Assembly: GCA_014529385.2 (NCBI GenBank)
Contig: CM043960.1
Coordinates: 29,975,896-30,039,895 of the forward strand
Direction of reading: 5' to 3'
DNA from: Adiantum capillus-veneris
Lineage: Eukaryota > Streptophyta > Polypodiopsida > Polypodiales > Pteridaceae
Length of the DNA: 64,000 nt
Positions 1 to 11,869 of the stretch are shown here, piece by piece (the first letter of the stretch is position 1; each line of letters begins with the position of its first letter). Position numbers and translations under genes: made by a program. The notes under the pieces are model-generated. The model was not told the DNA's origin, did no database searches, and saw nothing but the letters and a program-made list of their open reading frames with translations.

Positions 1-400
1 TCCCTTGTTTCGGTGTTCTTCTGTTGTTTCTGGCTTTTCCGCAGTTTCCTCGGTTTGCAGTGTATGATTCTTTCGACAATGTGTTTTCTGCTATTTTGCC
101 TCTTTGGACGACTTTCTTTTTATTTTTATTAACTTTTTTATGAAATTTTGCTCTTTTTTAATTATTTTTTATTGCATATTTTTATGATTTTTTATAAACA
201 AATTTAGAAAAGTAGAAATTTTTTTGTGAACTTTTTAATATTTAGGAAATTTTTGAAGGTTTTACGATTATTTTTCTTATTGCGATTTTTTCGGTAAATT
301 TTTGGATTTTTATTTACAATTTCTTTGTGTCATTTTTTATTTTTGTGATTCTTAAGGTTTATTGTGATTTATTAATTTATTTTATTTTTTGTGAAGTTTA

Positions 401-433
<33 letters not shown>

Positions 434-560
434 TAATTTTTTTTTCTTTTTCTATTTTTTGATTTTTAAATGGGTTTTTGTATTTTATTCTATTTTTGTG
501 ACTAAATAAAATAATCCTAAAATAACTTAAAATCGTAAATTAAATAACATACTTTTCTTG
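1..560. other. AT-rich non-coding DNA with a (TA)14 run
   Basis: The stretch is very AT-rich and T-biased on the plus strand, with a pure TA dinucleotide run at 403-430. No reading frame looks protein-like; the frames that stay open are low-complexity Phe/Ile/Tyr strings. I see no transposon terminus or host-gene signature. Confidence 0.6.
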
Positions 561-1372
<812 letters not shown>

Positions 1373-3021
1373 GCTCTTTTGGGAGGAGGAGGGATTTTTT
1401 TTTTTGGTTGAATCTTAGCATCGCAAGGAGTCGTTTCCACGACGAACACACAAAAATCAAAAATCATCGTCAAGTTTTTACCAACGTCGACACCGTATCA
1501 GACCACACGCCAAGGTTTGGAAAATCCCGCTTGTCCGCACCAAAGCTCAAAATCCGTCTTATTCTTATTTTTGAACGTCCAAAAGTGCCAAAATTAGGCC
1601 GAAAATCACCCGAGAACATAGAAAATCATCCGAAAATCCCCAAAAAAATCTCAAAAATTTCTAAAAATCTCAAAAAATCATCAACAATCACAATCGAACA
1701 CTTTTGACACGCATAAGCACACCAAAATTAGCAATTTTTACCGAAAACACGATTTATGACAAAATCAACAACCTGATCCCCCAAAATAGTAAAACGCTCA
1801 AAACTCGACCATGGAGAGCACAATTGCGCTCAAAATGATGCCCTAAATACGCACACATAATAGCTCGTAAAGATCACATGATATCAATTTTTTACAGAAT
1901 TAAGCAAAAATTAGTAAAAAATTACAAAAAATATCCTTTTTTTTTTAAAAAAATCCTCCACATAAAGGATTAGTGCAGCCAAATAAAATCACATCAATTC
2001 AATTGCCAAACAAGTTCATCAATAAAATCCAAACTAAGCAATTAAATCGGCAAAATTAGGTCAAAATTTGACGCATTTGGAGTGTGTAAATCTTTGTTTT
2101 AAGTTAAAAAACGTAGCAATTAACCATTACACACGTAAATATACAATCAAAATTAAATTAATCATGCACATTTAAGCACACACACAAACTCTAATAATTG
2201 ACAGTTTTTATCAATCTTTAGGTGCGCACACAAAAGGGTTATTCTTGTCGAAATTGCAATGTGACTTCACAAATCTCTAGTTGGGCATGACCACAACACA
2301 AATCAATCATCACAATTTGAAAAATTATTAAGCACACATTGATTTTTAGGTGCACAATCAAGGACAAAATAGTGTACACACACCTAAGATTAGGCATACG
2401 CACACTCAATTAGAATGCACACACACTTGATTTTAGTGCACACACACTTGCAATTGATCATTCAAGCATGCAGTTAGATCAATTACACACACAATTAGCA
2501 ATGTACAATCACCAATTAGCAATTGAACTTGTCAATTCCATACGCCACCAAATCTAGAAAATTTCAGCATTACGACGGCATGAAAATGAACAATTCAAAA
2601 AGATTTATAGCATAACATAGCATTGACATTGCATTGCAATTAACATAGCATCGACATGGCATTGTAACTAACATAGCATATCATAGCATAGACTCATCAT
2701 AGAATCTCTACACATGTTTAAATTCTAAGGAGGTTGAGAATACCACTTTGATTACCTTTCCAATGAAGATTGATTGACGGTTGAAAGCTCCAATCTTTAG
2801 TAGCAAATTAGTGTGTAAGTTAGCAAAATTAGTGAAATTAGCAAGGGGTTAGTGTGAAATTAAAGTGTGTAAACACACAATTGGCAAGATACGGTGACAA
2901 ATTAGGAAATAATAAAAACATGGCTTCACACATCCAAAATCAACAAAACCATAAACACACAAGTGAAATTAGTGAGGAAACACATCCCACTATGCCAAAA
3001 TTACACTAGCGTAGGCTATCG
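1373..3021 (-). other. AT-rich spacer, possible gypsy 5' leader (minus strand)
   Basis: No coding frame can be supported. The stretch is rich in short AATTAG and CACACA motifs. It lies immediately downstream, on the minus strand, of the primer-binding site at 3022-3039, which is where the long untranslated leader of an Athila/Tat-type element would sit. That assignment is inference from position only. Confidence 0.3.
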
Positions 3022-3039
3022 TCCCCGACAACGGCACCA
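3022..3039 (-). other. Primer-binding site of an Athila/Tat-like Ty3-gypsy element
   Basis: The plus strand here closely matches the 3' end of plant tRNA-Asp including the terminal CCA; read on the minus strand it is TGGTGCCGTTGTCGGGGA. This class of primer site is known from Athila-type Ty3-gypsy elements. It lies two bases from CCCCAATA on the minus strand, a plausible decayed LTR end (CCCCAACA with one transition). The element would run on the minus strand, leftward from here. Confidence 0.55.
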
Positions 3040-3041
3040 AA

Positions 3042-4020
3042 TATTGGGGGTTCCATCGTTGCATAGCTCCAATGACCAACAAAATTATCAATCAGGAGGA
3101 ATGAGCTACTTGGCTGGGGTATGGAAACACTCACACAATTAGTGAGCTAATCATGGCAACACGAATGGTGACTCTATGAGGTGAGCTTCTCGGCCTATGG
3201 AGGAGATAAGCCACAATGGTTGGCCATCTCCACATCCACTTTCCTTCACCTCTAAACAACCCAATCACACACACTAAAACGATTGCAAGATGCACACACC
3301 ACTAATGCTATCATGCAACACACTAATCGCAAGCACACACACATAGATCTATCGAGCACCACACTCCAATCAAACCTACATGCACACATAAGCAAGAGAG
3401 GGCAATCACACAAGATCAGAGAGGGATTAACCACTAATTAGTTATGATCTAGCTAATCAAAGTGTAATTCGCAACAATCATAAGAAGCATGAGAGAGACA
3501 TAGTGAAAGAGAATTAAGCATTGATTGGTGTTAATCAAGTCACATGAGCAAGGAGAAGCTCAAGGACTCCATAGCGACACATCGCAAGAGCTCTCACCAA
3601 AGAGTGCTCTAGCTTGAGAACCCTAATTTCTTTTACACACTGCCTTGTATACCTAGGATAAAAATATGCAATGTTTGGGCGCCCAAGGTCTTTAGGGCTC
3701 CACCACTTACTAAATCTGCAATCTAAGCATAATAATTGACATGTTCTTTACATCTTGGAACTCCCATTGAGCCCATAACACATTAGAAATATTACAATGT
3801 CTTGAAATAAATTGGAAATTTACAATACGTGACCATTTTGAAAAAATGTAAATGTGTAACTCCAATCTTTACTGCTTGTTCATGTTGATCTTCGATGTGC
3901 ATCCGTACGTCTTCGGTCTTTAGCATCTCTTGTTACTAACGTTGACTCAGTTAACGCAGGAACAGAGGGAGCTCGCAACAAAATCTACAGAGAATTTCTC
4001 TAGGAAGCTGCCAGAATAGC
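3042..4020 (-). mobile_element. Putative decayed gypsy LTR (minus strand)
   Basis: Position relative to the primer-binding site at 3022-3039 predicts a 5' LTR here. On the minus strand a TATA-like stretch lies near 3640-3660, and the sequence ends at the primer site in a near-canonical CA. I could not locate the second terminus or a matching 3' LTR inside the window, so the right boundary is approximate. No protein-coding frame is present. Confidence 0.3.
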
Positions 4021-4185
4021 TAGAATGTTCTGAAGCTCACACAATTCATAAGCTACCACCCCAGCCTTTAGGATCTTAGAACGAGGAAGTAACATCTGGG
4101 CTCGAGGAGTCCATGATTGCTACAATGGGCAATCTGGTAAATGAGACACGACAAGTCAGAGTAGACTTGGTCAAAGCCAGGGACA

Positions 4186-4400
4186 TCAGTCTGATGAAGA
4201 ATCAATCATGGGAATCTTCACCTGCGAGAATACTTTGAGGAAGAGTACGGATTCAATTACAAAAGGCTTTGCCAGCATTTGTTCATTGTTTGGTAGAGAG
4301 AGCCCTTGAATCTCCCCTTTTGGAGCACTATCTTTGAGTAATGTTACCAAAGGAGGGTGGGAACCAATAACAAACATGAAGAGGGGCAAGTGGGCAACCG
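4186..4400 (-). pseudogene. LINE reverse transcriptase fragment
   Basis: A minus-strand frame of 67 codons aligns by eye with the catalytic part of the LINE reverse transcriptases elsewhere in the window. It keeps the PPLVTLLKDSAPKGEIQGL segment, then LPNNEQMLAKPF and SVLFLK, which corresponds to the DDSLLFLK active-site motif with the aspartates lost. No flanking LINE domain lies on the same strand. This is a small, inactive shard. Confidence 0.6.
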
Positions 4401-4479
4401 TGTTTGATTAATCTTTGACTTCAAATGGTACCACCATTATCTCATTGAAAAGGAGCTCACAAAGAAGCATGAGTCTTTC

Positions 4480-5060
4480 CTTAATGATATTTGTCAGATG
4501 TCTTATAAATGTTACAAGGGAAACTATCTTGGAAATTGTTTGCCACATTTAGGGTTTTCAATTCGGCTCTACGGCTTGAGCATGAGCAGCCCTTTGCCAG
4601 CTCCGATCAGGGGTTGTAGGGTTTGAGGGTGTCTCAAGAAAAACCATGTTGGCTGCTAGCCAGGGATTACAATCCATCAACAAGGCATTCCTGGAGTCTT
4701 GCCTACTCTTGGATCGCAATCTGTCACCTTAAGCCATACTAAGGCTCCTAAACCAGGTTCACCGATCCCGCTCCATCACTCACGATCATTGATGGCGATC
4801 TACACCTTGGGCCCTTATAAGGTTTCAGGCAAGGCATCTCCACACCATTGTGGTTGACCAATTTGTAGACAATGTGTGCATTTCTGCCTGCCTAACTACG
4901 GGAGCCTTGTAGGGTGACTCTAAGAAACCCTTCAAATCTCACCTGAGCAATGGAAAGGCCACTCCTGGATACCGCTTCCGTTCGCTTCCCAGAAAAAATG
5001 TCATCCCTATTGTTTCAGAAGATTATTCAGTCTCATATCTTCAAAAAAAAAAAGAAGAAG
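4480..5060 (+). other. Spacer, possible LINE ORF1 tail
   Basis: A short plus-strand stretch near 4485-4560 reads like a decayed zinc knuckle (SYKCYKGNYLGNCLP), which is what the end of a plant LINE ORF1 carries, and a LINE endonuclease follows from about 5190. The rest has no convincing frame. The link to the LINE is inference. Confidence 0.3.
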
Positions 5061-6925
5061 GATGGCACCACATCTCAAGCATTTTAAATCCCAAGCGTGG
5101 ATGGTGGGGCAGATGAGAGAAGCACCACTTGAATCTCACAAAACCCCCTTCCTTTATGATAATATCTCTCTTAGTAGTAATGGAAGAGTTTGTACTCCAA
5201 ACTTGGAATGTGAAGGGGCTCAAAACCCGAAAAAGAGCTCCATTTTCTGGGAGGAAGTAATAAAAGACAAGGGTGTAGACTTTTGGGCTATCCAAGAGCA
5301 TAAACTGGATGCTGCAAGTAAAAGATGACAAGTTGTAGGGAAGAAGCTCCCCTTCTACGGGGAAGGTACTGATGGGTTCAATGGCGTCCTCTCGGTTGTG
5401 GACAAAGATCTAGAACTAAAGGTGGTGGTTAATCATCCCTCTGGTAGAGCTCTAGGAATTAGGATAAAGTGGGTAGAGTAGCATATCACCTTTTTGTTGT
5501 GTGTGGGGGGGAGGGGAGAGGGTCATTATTCATAAATTTTGTATATCGCATGCGTTGAGAAGGAGTATTTATCAAACTCTTTATCTGTGAGTTTTTGACA
5601 AATAAAATACACCCTTTTCCTATTCAATCTGTAAGTTTTTTTTTCTAATTCCATTTTATGGTACCCTTCTGTTTGTAAAAATGTGCAAAAAAAATGAAAT
5701 TTAATAACCCCTTCTGTTGCACACATGTGATAGTCACATAATTATTAAGTGAACCCCCCCCCCCCCCCCCCCCCCCCCCGAGCATATCACCATCATCAAC
5801 ATTTATGGACCTTGCTTTGTGAAGGAAAGAGAAAAGCTATGGGAACACATGAAAGACATCTAGGTTGTAGGGGAATGAAGAGAAGAGGACAAAACTAGTT
5901 CATCAAAGATGCTAGCTAGATTCGAAAGATCCAAATAGCTAAGTTTGTGTGAGAGATGGACACTAGTGACATGTGGGAGATAGGTCCTTGGAGCAGCACG
6001 CATGGGTTTACATACACCAGTCTGCAATATGCTGGCACATCTTCTCGGTTGGGCCGCTGCTATTGCTCCCACTAGGCCAATTGGATGCCCTCATTGGTAG
6101 AGATGAAGGTGGTAACCTCTTAGAACCTATTAGATCACTTGCCTTTAAGCATAAAATTTTAAAAAATCCAAAAGGAGAAGACGTTTGCCCACATTGGTCT
6201 AAGAAGCTTCTCACGATAAGGGCTCACCTCTTCAAAGACCCCCATTCAAAAGCCTAAAATTGAAAGCTATACATGAGCAAGCTTCAGAAATATGTGAACT
6301 TAGCAAGCCCAAGGGCTTGGGATATTTTTGCCAAGAATATTCTAAAAGCAATCAAAATTGCAAGCCCGAGAAGGAAGAAATACCAGAAGGAGCGCTTGAA
6401 GCATCTAGTGGATGAAGTTAAGCTAGTAACCTCCAAAAAAGAAGAAGGGACTGCCTCAAAAGATGAGCATAAAAGATGCTTGAAGCAAAAAAAGACTTAA
6501 CCAATCAACAACTAGAGGTGGTGAGGAAGGCCAGAATATTATCGAGAGAAACATTCCTCTAGCAGGAGGAGGCCAATCATGCACACTTCTTTAGGACCCT
6601 CAAAGTGAAGAGAAATCGGGGCCTTGTATCACTTACAGATGGGAAAGGTAATGAAGTTAAGAACCCAGATGAAATGGCTCAATTGATCCTCGACCACTTA
6701 AAATAGGTTATTGGTCTTCCCGCGGCCCATTCCTTGAGGTGGATGAAGCCAAATTTTTTCTTCTTGGGAGCATCCAAAAGAAGATCTCACACTCAGAAGC
6801 CAAACTTTTGGAAAAGTCGTTCACAAAGGAGGAGTTCTCTCTTTTGATGCAAGCTTTGGGCAAAGCGAAATCCCTTGGATGGGACGAGTTGATCTCAAAA
6901 CCGAGGGCATTTTGGGAAATTTAGA
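5060..6925 (+). pseudogene. LINE ORF2 5' part: endonuclease and start of reverse transcriptase, broken
   Basis: Across changing frames the plus strand reads as a plant L1-type ORF2. The apurinic-like endonuclease begins with TWNVKGLKTRKRA near 5200, followed by FWAIQEHKLDA and GFNGVLSVV, then INIYGPC near 5795 beyond a MITE insertion, and a degraded CNMLAHLLGWAAAIAPTRPIG block near 6030. The linker follows (WSKKLLTIRAHLFK, later LVSLTDGKGNEVKNPDEMAQLILDHLK), and then the conserved entry to the RT domain, FTKEEFSLLMQALGKAKSLGWDELISK, near 6820-6900. Stops and frameshifts are frequent, so it cannot make an enzyme. The copy ends at about 6905 where an unrelated AT-rich repeat begins. Confidence 0.75.
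5491..5780. mobile_element. 290-bp MITE-like insertion with 11-bp target duplication
   Basis: The LINE endonuclease is interrupted exactly here: AGCATATCACC occurs at 5480-5490 and again at 5781-5791, and the LINE reading resumes after the second copy. The insert has no coding capacity. It begins with a G-rich stretch and ends with an uninterrupted C26 tract (5754-5779), so the two ends are roughly inverted in composition, with weak further inverted similarity (GGGTCATTATTCAT against GGTTCACTTAATAATTAT). An 11-bp duplication suits Mutator-like MITEs; the family is not identified. Confidence 0.7.
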
Positions 6926-7055
6926 AAATTTGAAGGGCATTTTGGGAATTGATGACAAAATATCATGGGTAGTTTGGAAATTTTGAAATTTGAGGGGTGT
7001 TTTAGGAATTTTCACAAATTAGAGGGGTATTTTGGTAATTTTCTCAAAAAGAAAT
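6905..7055 (+). repeat. Dispersed AT-rich repeat, copy 1
   Basis: A block built from variants of GGGGTATTTTGGTAATTTT. It closely matches 36125-36283 on the plus strand, including the shared core ACAAAATATCATGGGTA, and partly matches 34955-35024 on the minus strand. It has no coding capacity. Confidence 0.7.
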
Positions 7056-7252
7056 CTAAACCCTAAAAGTTGTTTTTTTTTTATAAAAAATTGATTTATC
7101 TGGATTATATAGCCTTTGCTTTAGCAAGCCTTTATAATATATGACTTTAAAAGTTTTCAATCTAATGTCGTAATTATTGGCAAGTTATTTTATTTGAAAG
7201 TATTACTTTCTCGTATTTTTAGGCCTTTTGCTTAACAAGCCTCTTTAGTATG

Positions 7253-7600
7253 ATCAGGATGTAGCAGATGGAATGGTGGCTGACTTGACAATTATGTCAA
7301 GAAGGTTTAAGTGGGTTGATTTCTCTCATCCCTACATGCTATCCAACTTGGAGATGATAACCTCTTACAAACATGCAAAAGGCAGGCAACTTTGGATTTT
7401 TTTGGAACCATTCTCAAAAACACTTTGGGCATGCATACTTCTCCTATTCTTCTCTACCGGATTTCTCACATATGCCTTGGAGCTTAACAACCCCAAATTT
7501 CGTAAGAAAGGAGCCAATAACAAAACTCAACTTGCAGATGTATTGTGGTACAACACTAAACTCGCTTTGTCTTTACTTGATTGTGCATTTGTGTGTGTGG
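7253..7600 (+). pseudogene. Fragment of a plant glutamate-receptor-like channel (GLR)
   Basis: About 110 codons match the end of the first ligand-binding lobe and the first pore helix of plant GLR cation channels. The motif VADGMVADLTIMSRRFKWVD corresponds to the family's DAxVGDITI...YVDF segment, HPYMLSNLEMI to the conserved PY motif, and WIFLEPFSKTLWACILLLFFSTGF to the hydrophobic M1 region, followed by LADVLWYNTKLALSL. The frame opens directly after CCTCTTTAG, a good plant 3' splice site, so this looks like genomic exon DNA. The amino-terminal receptor domain, the pore loop and later transmembrane helices are absent, and the frame runs into a GA microsatellite. It is a captured or relic exon, not a working channel. 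Confidence 0.7.

Positions 7601-7601
<1 letters not shown>

Positions 7602-7634
<33 letters not shown>
7602..7634 (+). repeat. (GA)n microsatellite ending the GLR fragment
   Basis: An uninterrupted GA run immediately after the GLR-like frame; the channel homology stops here. Confidence 0.85.
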
Positions 7635-7635
<1 letters not shown>

Positions 7636-7776
7636 CACTTGCAGGCTTCTAAACGTATGTAATGAGAAATTCAACACTATGCTAGACCACTTAAGTTGCT
7701 CTTTTCTTCTACAATCTCCCCCCCCCCCGCCCCCCTCTCCCGAAAAAACTCACTTAAGTTGCTCTTTTCTTCTACA

Positions 7777-7806
7777 TCTAGTATGTGGCCCGCGCGTTGT
7801 TGCAGC
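7777..7806 (-). mobile_element. Helitron-like 3' terminus (candidate)
   Basis: Read on the minus strand, a GC-rich imperfect hairpin (GGCTGCAACAACGCGCGGGCC) is followed by ACATACTAG. A GC-rich hairpin a few bases before CTRR is the known shape of Helitron 3' ends. Similar sequences occur at 23999-24029 (minus) and 46230-46259 (plus). No rolling-circle replicase or helicase is visible, so it would be a non-autonomous copy. Confidence 0.35.
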
Positions 7807-8076
7807 CAAGAAGGAGTATCATTCAATTTTGGGTAACCCGCCCTCCTCCTTTCTTCAAAGGGATAACATGTGTCAGTATTTTGTATGCATCCAATTCAAA
7901 CAAGAGAATAGGACAACACATCAGACAATGAATTAAAGATCTGTAGACAAGATCTATATTATAGTTTGGTTGTATACTACCTCTAACAGAGGAAAAAGTA
8001 ATGTTGTAGCTAGGCCACAGAAGTAGCTCTTGAGAGACTTCGTAGTTAGAGAAGTATTTTTTTATATGACACAAAA

Positions 8077-8240
8077 ACAATGCTCTGGAAAAAAATCATT
8101 TTTCCAAACATACACCCTTTCCTTAAATTTGCACAAAGGAAATTTTAGAAAATTAGGTTTATTTTGCGTGTTTTTACACTGTTTTCTCTATTTTGGGACA
8201 GAATTTCTTCTTTTTCCTTTGCCATTGGGAAGAGAATGAG
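8077..8240 (+). repeat. Dispersed non-coding repeat, copy 1
   Basis: About 160 bp resembling 31902-32060 on the same strand: both run from CTGGAAAAA through TTTAGAAAATTA and TTTTCTCTATTTTGGG. No termini or target duplication were resolved and no coding frame exists. Confidence 0.55.
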
Positions 8241-8819
8241 AGTTAGGAGGGCCTCTTTGTTTGGCAGTTTAAGGGAGTCAAACCTCTAGTTTTAAAAAGC
8301 AATCAATGGACACCTTCTAAATCCAAACAGGCAAAACGGGTAGTTTATTTGAAGTCAAATTTTACCCCAAAATGAAATTTAAAATCTAGCGGGTAAAACC
8401 ATATCATGTAACATATCTACTGGAAGAGCTCGACGTGTAGACTACAAATCTATACTCTTTGCTCAAATCGAAGATTGTATGTAGAAGTTATGAAAGGCCA
8501 AAAATAATAAAGTTATCCACTCCCTTTTTTTTCAAGGGGGTGGGGGAGGGAGTGCATTCTTTGACCACTCTTACACCTCTCTTACACACCCATCATTTTT
8601 TTGCACATGGTGTGCATTTGCTTGTTAAAATGTTAATCACCTCCATTATCTCATGGCAAATAAAGAGTCCCTCTTAAACGTCATCCTCTTCCTAATGTCT
8701 TAACCTGCAATTTTTTCCATAAAACTATATTTTATACTTTAACTTTAAATGTCTTCAATGTTAACCCAGTTCTGAAGAAACTTTGATAGCTTTATTACAT
8801 ACCTAAAAGGGATTTTTAA

Positions 8820-11250
8820 ATGAATCTTGAGCTTGGTCAAAAGTTACTTGACCTCTCCTAAAGATAAGTTAATAAAATTATGTTCAAAAGCCAACCTACA
8901 AGAGAAGGCCTTTATGGAGGAGGAATGGTTCTACTCATTGAAAGCTTTAGGCAAAGAGAAATGCCCTAGGTGGGACAGATTGACTACGGAGTTCTTCATA
9001 GAATTTTGGGAGGATCTAAAGTCCCCAATCACGGCATTGGCTAATCAAGCCTTGGGCAATGGAGTCCTACACTCAAGTATTAAAAGGAGCCTCATAAAAT
9101 CCATTCCAAAGCAAGTCTGGTACTCTCAATTGAAACACTAGCGGCCCATAAACATGATGTTAGTGGCATACAAAATCATAGCCAACTCTATAGTCTAAAG
9201 GCTATCTCCCATTCTAGATAAAGCTTATACTCCCCATCAACATGATTTTATCAATGGAAGGTCAATATATGAAAACATCTTGGCAATAATGGTCGACATA
9301 GAATACACATTATTCACCCGGAGCAAGAGTGTATCTTGCTCCAGCTAGACCTGAACAAAGCATATGATTGGATTACATGGTTGTTCATTGAGGATGGCAT
9401 GAAATCTTTGGGCTTTGGGCCACAGATCCGTCGCTTAGTTCTAACCCTAAGTGCTAGAAGTCTCTCGGGGCTCTTGTTCAATAACACGATTGTGGGCATG
9501 TTTGAAGTCAAAAGATCAATCAAATAAGAATGCACGTTGGCCCCTCTGCTTTTTATCATCAACTCCCTTCCACCGGCTGTAATGCTTAAAGATAGTGTTG
9601 CAAGAAGGGAGATCCAAGAATTGTCCTTGCCTAGCAATGACCAACTCATAGCAAAGCTTTTGGCAGATGACTCCCTTCTCTTCCTCAAAGCTTGCCCTCA
9701 AGTAGTTAGAAAGGCTCTGGAGATTGACCAACTCATAGCAAATCTTTTTGCGGAAGACTCCCTTCTGATCCTCAAAGCTTGCCCTCAAGTAGTTAGAAAG
9801 ACTAGAGATTGTGCAAATGTTCCCCTTAGCCTTTGGGTTGACATGCAATATGGAAAAATCAAGACTTTTAGAAAACGACTCCTTCGATCCATCTATGTGG
9901 ACCTAAGAGATAGTTTCTAAAGGGAAGATTTTTGACATCTTGGTGCTCCATTGGGGATCGAGGTAATGCACAAACAAAGATTTCAGTGGGTCATGGACAA
10001 GATAAGGAGCAAGATGCAAAAATGGGAGTATATGCTACTACCATTCCTAAGCAGGGTGAAAGTGATCAATTTGTTTTTTCTTTCATACATAGCCTTCACT
10101 AGCCCGCTCCTCAAGCTAGCCAAGTGCTATTGGAAGGATTTCTTAAAATCAATGAAAAGATTCTTGTGTAAAAATAACACCAAAGACTCGATCCCATGGC
10201 AGTGGGCCCAATGGAAGTGTGACACGAGACCAAAGGACCAAAGAGGCCTCAAGATTCTTAACCCTGTTATCCATGCAAAGGCCCAATGTGCCAAATTTAT
10301 TGCATCAATCATGGACCAAGATCAGGCATGGGATATTATGACAAAGGACATGATTGGAAAGGAAAAAAAATTCTCTCAATGTGGCGAGTGGAAAAGTCTT
10401 GAGGTGCACAAAAAGTTGCTCGCCCCTCGATATACCAGCCTAAGATTGGGGGCCATGGTGAGCCAGTTAGTACGGAAGTGTACTAGAGCATTGGAGGTGC
10501 TAGAGGGGGGAGAGTTAACAATTTATTTCCAAAACTCCATCACCCATTGGTCCCCTTGGCTCTCGAAAGTAGGAAACACTCTGTTGAACCTTTTTTAGAA
10601 GGGACATAACTAGAATGGTAAACAATAAAGGACTTAATCAGCTCGCCCATCCATGGGACAACAAAAACAAGAGATAAGAAGAGTCACAATCTTAGTGGGA
10701 TCGAAAGATTACTGTCAATAGGGATTTGGAAGGGCTACATAACTACTATATGCTGGTGTATGAGTCCAAGTTGGAGTGGAAATAAGATGGATGACAATAG
10801 CGAATATCATCTAAACCCACAATGGCCACTGATAATGAAGGTCTTTTTATGGAAGGTGTTATGGGAGGCTTTGACAACAGGATTAATATTATATGGCAGA
10901 GGGATTAGCTCTGATAGGCGTTTGGATTTTGAAGTGGCTAGCGAAGACCTCCCTCACTTGTTGAAGGAGTAACCTAGAAAACAAGGTTCTTCAAGAACGA
11001 CTTGTTCCTTGTGGGGATGGTGATAAAAAGCCAAGTTCTACTTGTGTGCATGCAAATTGTTTGATTTTGCTACTTTAAGCAAATCTAAAAGGCTAGGAGC
11101 TGTCAGGTGTTTGAGAATGATCTGTCAACCACTAGCTTCACTGAGATCGTTCAAAAAAAGCAGGGAATTGATTCTTTCCATTTGTAAAAGAAAGGACTTG
11201 AATGAGTAGTGTAGGGCCGTCAACGCCATTCTACCTGATAAGAGTTGTGT
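8820..11250 (+). pseudogene. LINE ORF2 3' part: reverse transcriptase and zf-RVT, broken
   Basis: The plus strand reads, with many stops, through most of an L1-type reverse transcriptase. It starts at FMEEEWFYSLKALGKEK with TTEFFIEFWEDLK, then QLDLNKAYDWITWLF (9338 on), GLLFNNTIVG, the active-site block ADDSLLFLKACPQ near 9665, and the linker GIEVMHKQRFQWVMDKIRSK. The GLKILNPVIHAKAQCAKFI block (10250) and the zf-RVT region PQWPLIMKVFLWKVLWEAL (10820) follow. The active-site segment is duplicated in tandem (9639-9812). The copy overlaps in RT content with the LINE at 5060-6925, so the two are separate insertions. No poly-A tail is seen; homology ends near 11250. Confidence 0.8.
9639..9812 (+). 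repeat. In-frame 87-bp duplication of the RT active-site segment
   Basis: Two tandem units, 9639-9725 and 9726-9812, both start GACCAACTCATAGCAAA and both contain the C-terminal context KACPQVVRK. The period is 29 codons, so the frame is kept. Unit one encodes ADDSLLFL; unit two encodes AEDSLLIL, which has lost one catalytic aspartate. Confidence 0.85.
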
Positions 11251-11265
11251 AGATTATGGGTAGTT

Positions 11266-11868
11266 TTGTTGTTGATGGTCTTATTTATGTATGCAACACG
11301 AGGCTGGATATTCAATTTACAGTCTCACAGGTCAGCAGATTCATGCATAGCCCAATAGGATTTTTCTCTACTTGAGTGGCACTTTACATCTTGGCTTGTT
11401 TTATCCCAAGGGGGGATCATTGTTGCCATACTAACATGCTTTTTTGGACTCAATTGGGCTGGTTGTTTTGACACACGAGTGTCCACAAGTGGTTTTTGTT
11501 TCATGCTCGACAGTTCATGTATCTCATGGCTGAGCAAGAAGCAACCTACTGTGGCCACTTCTATTTGTGAGACTGAGTACAGGGCAGTCTTCATATCTAC
11601 CATTGAGTGTGTATGGCTTAGACGCCTTATGACTGATTTGGGTGTTGGACAGGACACTACCAACACTATCTACATTGACAATCAGATCACATTGGCAGTT
11701 GCAAGGAACCCAGTTTTTCATGCTCACACAAAGCACATCGAGGTGCATTACCACTATGTCAGGGGGAGGCTCTCAGCAGGAGAGATCAGCTTGGCTTATG
11801 TGCCAACACAGGACAACCTTGCAAATCTTTTCACAAAGGCATTGTCTTGTGAGAAGTTGCAGCTTGAT
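11266..11868 (+). pseudogene. Copia reverse transcriptase/RNase H fragment
   Basis: About 600 bp very similar to 29770-30390 of the complete copia element, so this is a third copy of that family in the window. It retains the end of the RT domain (YVCNTR region) and the RNase H domain: STSGFCFMLDSSCISWL, ETEYRAVF, IDNQITLAV, HIEVHYHYVR and VPTQDNLANLFTKAL. A deletion of about 38 bp near 11360 breaks the frame, the RNase H motif TDSQS has become IDNQI, and the E of SCEAEY is preserved in context. There is no LTR. The right end is cut off where gypsy-related repeat begins at about 11870. Confidence 0.85.
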
Positions 11869-11869
11869 G

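Larger units (their letters stand above)
7635..8816. other. Non-coding spacer with short repeats
   Basis: No protein-like frame. A 26-bp sequence containing TTAAGTTGCTCTTTTCTTC is present twice, at about 7688 and 7752, around a C-rich run. A Helitron-like terminus lies at 7777-7806. The segment 8077-8240 resembles 31902-32060. The remainder is AT-rich and unassigned. Confidence 0.5.

Noticed and set aside
7253-7600. A functional GLR channel gene
   Set aside because: Only part of one domain is present; the pore loop, later helices and receptor domain are missing and the frame runs into a microsatellite.
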